Assembly (NCBI RefSeq): GCF_000686025.1
Contig: NZ_JMLQ01000004.1
Span: forward strand, 310,001 to 374,000
Length of the DNA stretch: 64,000 bases
Direction of reading: 5' to 3'
Source: Rhodococcus sp. UNC23MFCrub1.1
Lineage (GTDB): Bacteria > Actinomycetota > Actinomycetes > Mycobacteriales > Mycobacteriaceae
A program made the translations under genes and the position numbers. How positions within the stretch are numbered: position 1 is the first letter of the stretch; each line of letters opens with the position of its first letter. This document shows positions 31,867 through 39,332 of the stretch, in pieces. The notes beneath the pieces are model-generated. The model made no database searches and was not told where the DNA came from. It saw only the letters and a program-made list of their open reading frames with translations.

Positions 31867-32013
31867 ATGACCGAACCGAACGGCGACTCGCCCGTGTCCG
31901 ACGAACCCTCGACCTCCTCGGAGAGGCCCTACGACTCCTCGCGCGACCCCGACGCGGACCCTTCGGAACTGGACGACGCGGCCGGAACGCAGCCCGACCA
32001 GGCGGAGGGCTGA
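31867..32013 (+). CDS. Small acidic disordered protein (48 aa)
   Basis: A 48-codon frame with almost only G/C in third positions, which in this genome argues for real coding. The peptide is acidic and rich in Asp, Glu, Ser and Pro (MTEPNGDSPVSDEPSTSSER at the N-terminus), and probably unstructured. No strong ribosome-binding site is seen. It sits between the tRNA gene and the stop of the convergent GGDEF-EAL gene, three bases away. Similar tiny acidic proteins are frequent in actinobacteria, without known function. Confidence 0.42.
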   Translation: MTEPNGDSPVSDEPSTSSERPYDSSRDPDADPSELDDAAGTQPDQAEG

Positions 32014-32016
32014 CGT

Positions 32017-33846
32017 TCAGCTCGGTGTGAGCGTTCCGACTCGCAGCATCTCGAGGACGACGTCGGCGGGCTGGGGGCGGGCGTAGAGGTACCCCTGCGC
32101 GCGCGAGCACCCCAGTTCCAGCAACACGGCACGGGCGTCGACGTCCTCGAGCCCCTCCGCGATGAGGTCGAGGTCGTAGGCCCGAGCGAGGGCGGTGACG
32201 GCCTCGACGATCGCGCGGTCGTCCCTACTGGTCGCGAGGTGGGTGACGAACTCGCGATCGATCTTGACGGCGTCGACCGGCAGCGTCTTGAGATGCGAGA
32301 GCGAGCTGTACCCGGTGCCGAAGTCGTCGATGGCCACGCGTACCCCGAGTGCACGGATGTCGCGCAGAGCCCGTGCGGCCAGGACGATGTCGTGGACCAC
32401 CGCCACCTCGGTGATCTCGATGCACAGGTACTGCGGCTCGAGGGAGTACCGGGACAACGCCTCTCGTACGGTGTGCACGAAGTCGAGCGAGACCAACTGT
32501 GCGGGTGACACATTGACCCGCAGTGCGATGTCCAGTGTTCCCAACGTCGAGCGCCACGACGCGTACGTTCTGCACGCGGTGTGGAGCACCCACCGTCCGA
32601 GGTCGGTGGCCAGGTTGACGGCCTCGGCGATGGCAATGAACTCGACGGGCGGCAGCATGCCCCGGGTGGGATGCTGCCACCGCACCAGGGCCTCGACCGC
32701 GGTGATGCGGTCGGTCGTGAGGTCGATCTCGGGTTGGAAGTACAGGAGCAGTGACTCGCCCTCGATCGCTGCGCGCAGATGCAGCTCGATGTCGTTCTGC
32801 AACTCGTTGCGTTCGCGGATCTCGGAACTGAACAGCGAGACCTGATTGCCCCCGGCCGTTTTGGCGGCCAGCGCAGCCTGGTCGGCGTCCGCGATCACCG
32901 AATCGACCGTACCGCTGCCGGGGATGCCCAGTGCGACACCGATACTGGCGGTACGTGAGACGTACTCGCCCGCCATGTCGACCCGTGCGGTCACCACGGT
33001 GAGAATGCGGCAGGCCTCGGCGTACGCGTCGTCCTCCGTCATCGGACCGGGAAGAACGACCACGAACTCGTCGCCGCCCCACCGTGCGAGAAGAGTGTCC
33101 GCGTCCGAATGCCGCTGCAGCCGTGCACCGACCGTGCGGAGGAACGTGTCACCGGCCGAGTGCCCCAGGAAATCGTTCAGGGCCTTGAGGCGATCGAGGT
33201 CGAAGTAGAGCACCGCGAATGCGTCACCGCCCCCGGCGAGTCGAGCGGACAGCAGCTCCGAGACACCCCGCCGGTTGAGCAACCCCGTCAACGCGTCGTG
33301 CGTGGCGGCCCACCGCAGGTGCTCCTCGGCGTCGATCCGAGCCTGCAGTTGGGAGAAGAGGGTGGCGATCGCTTTCAGCGCCTCGACCTCCTCGTCGGAC
33401 CACTCGCGGTCGCCCGACGCGACCAACCCCAGGGTTCCGGTCGTCGTGTCGCGGGTGACGAGCGGGACCGATGCCATCGAGATGCTCTGGTAACCGGAGG
33501 CGCTCTCGACGCGTCGGCGGTAGTCCTCCATGGCGGGATCGGGGCGGAAGAGCAGCGGCTCCTTGAGGTGCTCCGTCGCGGCGAACACGGGGTCGGCGTC
33601 ACGGAAGGTGACGGTCCCCAGTGGGTCGGGATCAGGGACGTCGGTACGAGCGGGCCACTCCGCCACCATCACGGTGGCACGGCGTTGCGCGTCGTGATGC
33701 CGGAGATAGGCGGCGTCCACGTCGAAGTAGTCGACGAGATTCGAGAGGACCTTCTCGTAGCCCGCACCGACCGTGGCGGCGTTGACGCCGATCAGATGGG
33801 TCGCCACCCGGGTCACCAGCACGTCGAAGCTCGGACGGCGCTCCAA
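32017..33846 (-). CDS. GAF-GGDEF-EAL protein, Rv1354c-like
   Basis: A 609-residue protein: GAF (about 25-185), GGDEF (about 190-345; RWGGDEFVVVLPGP), EAL (about 355-600). The EAL catalytic set is intact (VEALVRWQHP, CIEITE, DDFGTGYSS, KIDREF, EGLE). The residue that would be Arg of the I-site is not in register, so product inhibition may be absent. The TTG start at 33846 follows a GAGGAGA site. It lies beside the Rv1355c-like gene, as Rv1354c does in M. tuberculosis. It is a close paralogue of the protein at 37488. Confidence 0.9.
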   Translation of the reverse strand: MERRPSFDVLVTRVATHLIGVNAATVGAGYEKVLSNLVDYFDVDAAYLRHHDAQRRATVMVAEWPARTDVPDPDPLGTVTFRDADPVFAATEHLKEPLLFRPDPAMEDYRRRVESASGYQSISMASVPLVTRDTTTGTLGLVASGDREWSDEEVEALKAIATLFSQLQARIDAEEHLRWAATHDALTGLLNRRGVSELLSARLAGGGDAFAVLYFDLDRLKALNDFLGHSAGDTFLRTVGARLQRHSDADTLLARWGGDEFVVVLPGPMTEDDAYAEACRILTVVTARVDMAGEYVSRTASIGVALGIPGSGTVDSVIADADQAALAAKTAGGNQVSLFSSEIRERNELQNDIELHLRAAIEGESLLLYFQPEIDLTTDRITAVEALVRWQHPTRGMLPPVEFIAIAEAVNLATDLGRWVLHTACRTYASWRSTLGTLDIALRVNVSPAQLVSLDFVHTVREALSRYSLEPQYLCIEITEVAVVHDIVLAARALRDIRALGVRVAIDDFGTGYSSLSHLKTLPVDAVKIDREFVTHLATSRDDRAIVEAVTALARAYDLDLIAEGLEDVDARAVLLELGCSRAQGYLYARPQPADVVLEMLRVGTLTPS

Positions 33847-33919
33847 CGTCGGGTCTCCTCGCGTGGCTGCGGAGCGCTGGACTGCACTCGTTCAGCCGAC
33901 TGTACCGCGAAGAGTGCCG

Positions 33920-36025
33920 TCAGCGAGGTCGACGCCGACTTCGAACGGCGGGAATTGCGCAGTGAGACAGTCGCAATACGAGGCCGACCGGTTTGTCTCG
34001 CGGCTGACCAGCGGTATCGAGGAAGCGGTGACGCAGTGCGCGTAGTCGCTCGGCGTAACGCGGGGACAGAGCGTCGAATTCGTACTCCTCCGAGGCGTAG
34101 AGGAACACGGGAGACACGGGATGGACTGCCAGACCGTGCAACTCGGCCGTGATCCACGCACGCTCCACTGCACCGCCGGCGACGACGTGATCGCGGCCGG
34201 TGGTTCCCGGCGCGAACACGACGAGTACCGCGGACGTGGTCGCCATCCGATCGCGCGTGTCGTCGCCCAACGCCGTGCCGGCGTCCCAGTCCGCGAGAAG
34301 ACGCATCACGTCGGGTCGTCGGGCGACGTCGAGCTTGACCAGGTCGGTGGCGTCGAGGGCCAGAGTGGCGACATCGATACCGGTGTCCGGGTCGTCGTCT
34401 CCGGGCCACCGCAGTTCGGACATCATCTCGGCGTGCAGCGTGGTGGTGAGGTAGCGGAGTCGGTCCGATTCCGCCAGGATCTCGCCGATCTCGGACAGCG
34501 CCGCCCGATCCGTGATCACGACCGCTGAGCCGTCCTCCGCTGCAGCCGCCGCGCACAGGTCGCGCACGACCTCGTCGGCCAGTGCGGTCGGTGTGCCCGG
34601 GTGACGGTTCGTCGAACGCCGCATCATGGCGTCGTGGAGGGGAGCGAGGGCAGTGTCCGGCCTTCGCGCCAGTCTCAGTTCGACGCGTACGCGACCGTCC
34701 CCCTCGTCGACGACGGTCGGCACCGCCGTGAGTCCGGCTCGGGCCGCGGCGACCCGAGCGTTGAACACCGCGGCGCCCAGGGCGATTCGGCTCCCGCGGT
34801 GCGCGACATCGAGACCGGTGGTGCGCAGAGGATCGAGCGTGATCGTGACGACGTCGTCGGACGTGGTCACGATCCACGGCTGAACGTTGCCGCCGGACGG
34901 TGCGCGCCGAGCGGCCTCCACCATCGAGTCCACGACCGAGGTCGGTGTCGTGGGCGCCGTCGTCGGTGCCGGCTCGTCGATGGGGTCCCGGGCGCTCTCG
35001 GTCGTTCCGAGGGTGTCGAGAGCGCCGTCGACGTCGACACGGGTGCGACCGGACGGCATGGAAAGGCCCAACACGATGCGCCGCACCACCGCTGCGACCG
35101 TCGCCCCTCCCAGAGCGACGTCGCTCCCTAGCTGCGGCCACGTCGAGATCGTGCGGTCGACTTCGACCATGGACGCGGCGAACCGCGCGGACACGTCGGA
35201 TGCACCGAGGATCGACATGACGTGGGGTGCCTTGTCGCGCGTGCTGAGACCGCTGAGGGCGCCCGACGAGAGAGTGCCGACGGCGCCGTGGAAGATCGGA
35301 CGATCGGGCTCGAGATCGAACCGTTCCACGTCGAGAAGTCCGCGGTCGCTGGTCTCCATGATCACCGGGATGCGATGCCGCTTGGCGGCTTCACGCAGCA
35401 GGACCTTCACGTCGAGGGAATCGCATTCCTCGACGACGATGTCGAGGCCGTCCAGGAAGTCGTCGACCGTGTCGGCGGTGATGCCGCGTGCTTCGACGCG
35501 CACGGACAGGTAAGGGTCCAGCTCGGCGATGCGCCGGGAGACGATGTCGGTCTTGCTCTCGCCCAGGTCGAGAACGGTCGACGGGATCCGGTTGAGGTTG
35601 GAGAGCTCCAACTCGTCGAAGTCGGCGACCCGCAATTCCCCGCACAGTCCCTCGAGGGCCAGGGTGTGCGCGACCGCGTGCCCCACGCTCAGACCCACGA
35701 CGCCGATCTTCGCCGCGCCGAACCGGTCCTGCTCCTCGGCGGTGATCTTGTTGCGGTTGCGGTCGAGCCGGAGCCGACGGAACCCGCGAGGCCCGAGAAC
35801 GCGGACGAGCGTGCGGCGCCACGGATAGTGCACCCAGCGAGGGGATTCGTCCAGAACGTCGTCATCGGGCCGGGGGACCAGCGCGGACAGTCCCCGTGCC
35901 TGGGCGTCGAGTGTGTCGAGAACGACGGTCACACCGTCGCCGAGCAGAGACTCGACGACCGCTCGATCGTTCTCCGAGTGTGGATCGAGAACGAGTGCAG
36001 CAGAGCCTGTCAGCGCATCGGTCAC
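33920..36025 (-). CDS. E1-like (ThiF/MoeB) and nitroreductase fusion, Rv1355c family
   Basis: A 701-residue two-domain protein. The N-terminal half (about 100-330) is an E1-like adenylating fold: a glycine-rich nucleotide loop (VVGLSVGHAVAHTL), then Asp and Arg of ADFDELELSNLNR. The typical ThiF/MoeB zinc Cys pairs are not evident. The C-terminal part (about 370-690) is a nitroreductase-like FMN domain beginning AARRAPSGGNVQPW. M. tuberculosis Rv1355c (moeY) has this design, but a role in molybdopterin synthesis is unproven. GTG start at 36025 has an AAGGAG site. It is the second gene of an operon with the GNAT-like gene, 22 bp apart. Confidence 0.82.
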   Translation of the reverse strand: MTDALTGSAALVLDPHSENDRAVVESLLGDGVTVVLDTLDAQARGLSALVPRPDDDVLDESPRWVHYPWRRTLVRVLGPRGFRRLRLDRNRNKITAEEQDRFGAAKIGVVGLSVGHAVAHTLALEGLCGELRVADFDELELSNLNRIPSTVLDLGESKTDIVSRRIAELDPYLSVRVEARGITADTVDDFLDGLDIVVEECDSLDVKVLLREAAKRHRIPVIMETSDRGLLDVERFDLEPDRPIFHGAVGTLSSGALSGLSTRDKAPHVMSILGASDVSARFAASMVEVDRTISTWPQLGSDVALGGATVAAVVRRIVLGLSMPSGRTRVDVDGALDTLGTTESARDPIDEPAPTTAPTTPTSVVDSMVEAARRAPSGGNVQPWIVTTSDDVVTITLDPLRTTGLDVAHRGSRIALGAAVFNARVAAARAGLTAVPTVVDEGDGRVRVELRLARRPDTALAPLHDAMMRRSTNRHPGTPTALADEVVRDLCAAAAAEDGSAVVITDRAALSEIGEILAESDRLRYLTTTLHAEMMSELRWPGDDDPDTGIDVATLALDATDLVKLDVARRPDVMRLLADWDAGTALGDDTRDRMATTSAVLVVFAPGTTGRDHVVAGGAVERAWITAELHGLAVHPVSPVFLYASEEYEFDALSPRYAERLRALRHRFLDTAGQPRDKPVGLVLRLSHCAIPAVRSRRRPR

Positions 36026-36047
36026 GAGTCGCTCCTTCGTGTCGGGC

Positions 36048-36770
36048 CTATGTCGTTCCCGTGGACCAGGTGTGGACCAGTTGCGCTGCCGCGTCGTCGA
36101 TCCGTCGAGCGTGATGCGCGTGAGCGGTCTCTCGGAACGTGTTCAGATCCCACCAGAGGGCCCTCGTGCTGTAGCGGTCGTCCGGATACGGCGTGGGGTC
36201 GATCGTATCGGCCACCACGGCCCCCGACTTCTGCCACATGGACACGGCATGGTCCGCAGCGGTGGAGAGTGCGAAACGCACCCCGAGCAACGAGCACGCC
36301 AGCGGTCCTGCGTGCGCGATCATGTCGACGAGACGTTTGTCGCGTGGAGCTGCACGATCCACCCAGCCCGATTTGAGCTCGATGACTCCCTCGCGGAGAC
36401 GGTCGTTAACAGCGTCTCGCAAGACGTTCCGCGCCAACGGGTTCCGTTGCCACTCCAGGTCGGCGTGCGTCTGACGGGCGTGCTCGTACGGACCCTGGAC
36501 GCGGATGCCGGCGAGCATGCGCCCGGACGCATCCAGGGCGCACAGAAAGATGGTCGTGTTCCGCCCGTCGCGGATGGTGTCGTACTCGAGGGCGACGGAC
36601 ACGTCGTGCCGCTCGTAACTGATGCGTGCACCTTCGAGGTAGCGACGCCACAGATCCGGGCGGGAGGTGGGGGAGGTGGCGACCACGGTGCACTCGAACA
36701 CCGGATCGTCGTAGTACCCGAAGGCGTGTGTGGGGCGTGTGTGCGTGGTCGAGAGTGGCGGGGCCGTCAT
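36048..36770 (-). CDS. Putative GNAT-like acyltransferase
   Basis: A 240-residue protein without a firm family call. The C-terminal stretch (ALSTAADHAVSMWQKSGAVV followed by PTPYPDDRYSTRALWWDL) is laid out like the acetyl-CoA/acyl-ACP N-acyltransferases of the GNAT/FeeM/LuxI-like group, and the centre reads as an alternating alpha/beta core. The ATG at 36770 follows an AGGAG site. It starts the operon with the E1-nitroreductase fusion, so the two products probably act on one substrate. Confidence in the gene is high, in the fold moderate. Confidence 0.6.
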   Translation of the reverse strand: MTAPPLSTTHTRPTHAFGYYDDPVFECTVVATSPTSRPDLWRRYLEGARISYERHDVSVALEYDTIRDGRNTTIFLCALDASGRMLAGIRVQGPYEHARQTHADLEWQRNPLARNVLRDAVNDRLREGVIELKSGWVDRAAPRDKRLVDMIAHAGPLACSLLGVRFALSTAADHAVSMWQKSGAVVADTIDPTPYPDDRYSTRALWWDLNTFRETAHAHHARRIDDAAAQLVHTWSTGTT

Positions 36771-36838
36771 GGTCTGGCGCTCCTGTACTCGGGATGGTGT
36801 CCACCGGGGTTCAGCGGTCGTGCCTCCGGCCCGGCGAG

Positions 36839-37246
36839 TCAGGCCGCGGGGGCGACCGGCGTCGACTCGACGAGCAGGTATCGACGGTCCCCGACCTGTA
36901 CCCGGGAGAGTTCGAGATCCACCTCGACGGCCCCACCGTCCTTGCGGACCAGCCGGAGCCGAGCGTCGGCCGAGCCGTCGAGGGCGGCAAACGCCCGCGC
37001 GGTCGCATCGGCGAGGGCCTCGGTGTCGGCAGGATGGAGCACTGCGGACGATCCGAGCAGCGCGAGCTCACCCGAGTCGTAGCCGAGCAGGTTGCTGCAC
37101 GCGGAGTTGTAGAACGCGAGAGCGCCGGAGCCGTCGTGCACCGTCGTCGCCCGGTCGGACCGCACGACTCGGTAGTACAGGGACGAGAGGTCAGGGGCAG
37201 CCGTGACCGAGCTCGCTGACGTATTCATCGATACCAGGTCCGACAT
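36839..37246 (-). CDS. Single PAS-domain protein
   Basis: About 135 residues that are essentially one PAS domain (FYNSACSNLLGYDSGELALL, then HPADTEAL and LRLVRKDGGAVEVDLELSRV). No output domain is attached, so it may modulate a partner, perhaps one of the flanking GGDEF-EAL proteins. I choose ATG 37246; ATG 37228 is also possible, and the frame is open further upstream through promoter-like sequence. It precedes the GNAT-like gene in the same direction by 68 bp. Confidence 0.72.
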   Translation of the reverse strand: MSDLVSMNTSASSVTAAPDLSSLYYRVVRSDRATTVHDGSGALAFYNSACSNLLGYDSGELALLGSSAVLHPADTEALADATARAFAALDGSADARLRLVRKDGGAVEVDLELSRVQVGDRRYLLVESTPVAPAA

Positions 37247-37487
37247 GGGACCGATAGTGGCACAGTGACTTACGGTTCTGCCACGGTGCAACTGAGGCAA
37301 AACCGGTAAAGAGTCGGTTTTTATGTGTGATGTCATGAGTTGCAGGTCACTGCATTTTCGGATCAGATGTTGATCAGAATGCGCGGAAGATGCCTCGAGC
37401 TGCGAGTACGACACGCTGCATCGACCGGGTGGGGTGGTGACGGCCGTGCGGGGGCATCGGGCCGATCAGGGGATTTCAGGAGAAGTC

Positions 37488-39332
37488 ATGGATCGGATGG
37501 AAGGTCGGACGAGTGTCCGGCGGCCCCTCAACACGCTCGTGTCCGAGTTGGCGACGCGGTTGCTCGGTGCCGACTCCGCGAACGTCGTCGAGGCGTACCG
37601 GGCGCTGCTCCGAGACCTGTCCACCGATTTCGGGATGGACACGTGCTTTCTCCGGCACAACGACGAGCGCATCGACGCGTCGATTCTCGCCGCGGAGTGG
37701 CCCCCGCGGCCCGTCGTTCCCGACCCGGATCCGTTGGGCGTCGTGTACTTCGACAGAGCGGATCCCGTGTTCGCCCGGTCGCGCAGCCAGACCGAGGTCG
37801 AGATCTACAGGCCGAGCGATCAGCCCGAGAACTACCGCGACCGGGTGAAGGACGCATCAGGGGTTCCGGCGACCACGATGGTCGCGGTACCCCTGGTCGG
37901 CGACGGCCGCACCCTGGGCGTCCTGGGTTTCGTTCGATTCGCCGACCGCGAGTGGACCGCGGAGGAGCTCGAGGCCGTCACTGCGGTCGGAGCGATGCTC
38001 GCCCAGGTGCAGAGGCGCGTGGCCGCGGAGAACGAACTGCGCCACACCGCGATGATCGACGAACTGACCGGGCTGATGAACCGTCACGGGCTGACCGAGC
38101 TGCTCGACGGGCGCGCCGGCGACGGCACCGCGGTGGGCGTGCTGTTCGTGGACATCGACCGGCTGGCCGCTCTCAACGACTTCCTCGGCCATCGCATGGG
38201 TGACGAGTTCCTGCGCACCGTCGCGGACCGCATCCGCCGCCGACTGCCGGACGGGGACGTGGTGGCGAGGCTCGGCGGGGACGAGTTCGTCGTCGTCCTC
38301 GGTGGTGCGCCCACGGCCGAGGACGGTGCGGAGCGTGCGGAGATGGTCCGGTCGGTGGTCGCCGAGCCGATGGTGGTGGGGGACGACAGGGTGACCCGCA
38401 CCGCGAGTATCGGCGTGGCCGTGGGAACCGCGGATCCGTCGGAGATGCTGCGCCGGGCGGATCAGGCGGCGCTGCACGTGAAGTCGTCGGGTGGCAACGG
38501 CGTCGTCCTCTACTCGGACGAGATCGCGGCGACCAACGACCTGCGGACCGACGTCGAGCTGACGCTGGGCCATGCCATCTCCCACGACCGGTTGGTGCTG
38601 CACTTCCAACCCGAGGTGGACCTGCGTTCCGGTGAGATCACCGCAGTGGAAGCTCTCGTCCGCTGGCCGCATCCGACCCGCGGCATGCTCGGGCCCGACG
38701 TCTTCGTGCCCATCGCCGACGCGGCGAACCTCGCCCCGGAACTCGGGCGCTGGGTCATCGATGCGGCGTGCCGGGCGTATGTGAGCTGGCGGGACGCCAC
38801 GGGTCGCACCGACCTGGTTCTGCGCGTGAACATCTCACCGGTCCACCTCGCCGTGCGCGACTTCGCGCAGGAGGTGGCGGACGTCCTGCGGACCCACGGG
38901 ATCGACCCGGCCTGCTTCTGCCTGGAGCTGTCCGAGGTCGCGGTGGTGGATTCGGTGGCGCGATCGGGCGCAGCCCTCACCTCCCTGCGCGACAGGGGAA
39001 TCAGGACGGCCATCGACCACTTCGGTGTCGGCTACTCGTCACTGCTGCATCTCAAGAGGTTGCCGCTCGACGTGCTCAAGATCGACAGGCACTTCACCGA
39101 CGGGCTCGGCGTGGACGGCGACGATCGTGCGCTCGTCTCGGTCATGATCGGACTTGCTCGGTCACTCCGGCTCGACGTCGTCGCCAACGGAGTCGAGACG
39201 TCCGCGGCGGCGCGCACTCTGGTCGAGCTGGGCTGCCACCGCGCGCAGGGTCACGCCATCTGTCCGCCCGTCGACGAACCCACCCTCCGCTCGCTGCTCG
39301 TCGACGGGACCCGGCTGCTCGACGTGTCCTGA
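37488..39332 (+). CDS. GAF-GGDEF-EAL protein with degenerate EAL site
   Basis: A 614-residue paralogue of the protein at 32017-33846 with the same GAF, GGDEF (RLGGDEFVVVLGG) and EAL order. EAL itself (VEALVRWPHP), SEVAVV and KIDRHF are present. However the metal-binding DDFG motif reads DHFG (His511) and the catalytic EGVE motif reads NGVE (Asn567). Phosphodiesterase activity is therefore probably lost. The GGDEF I-site Arg is also absent (PDGD). The ATG at 37488 has an AGGAGA site 8 bp upstream. The 3' end overlaps the convergent oxidoreductase gene by 82 bp. Confidence 0.9.
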   Translation: MDRMEGRTSVRRPLNTLVSELATRLLGADSANVVEAYRALLRDLSTDFGMDTCFLRHNDERIDASILAAEWPPRPVVPDPDPLGVVYFDRADPVFARSRSQTEVEIYRPSDQPENYRDRVKDASGVPATTMVAVPLVGDGRTLGVLGFVRFADREWTAEELEAVTAVGAMLAQVQRRVAAENELRHTAMIDELTGLMNRHGLTELLDGRAGDGTAVGVLFVDIDRLAALNDFLGHRMGDEFLRTVADRIRRRLPDGDVVARLGGDEFVVVLGGAPTAEDGAERAEMVRSVVAEPMVVGDDRVTRTASIGVAVGTADPSEMLRRADQAALHVKSSGGNGVVLYSDEIAATNDLRTDVELTLGHAISHDRLVLHFQPEVDLRSGEITAVEALVRWPHPTRGMLGPDVFVPIADAANLAPELGRWVIDAACRAYVSWRDATGRTDLVLRVNISPVHLAVRDFAQEVADVLRTHGIDPACFCLELSEVAVVDSVARSGAALTSLRDRGIRTAIDHFGVGYSSLLHLKRLPLDVLKIDRHFTDGLGVDGDDRALVSVMIGLARSLRLDVVANGVETSAAARTLVELGCHRAQGHAICPPVDEPTLRSLLVDGTRLLDVS

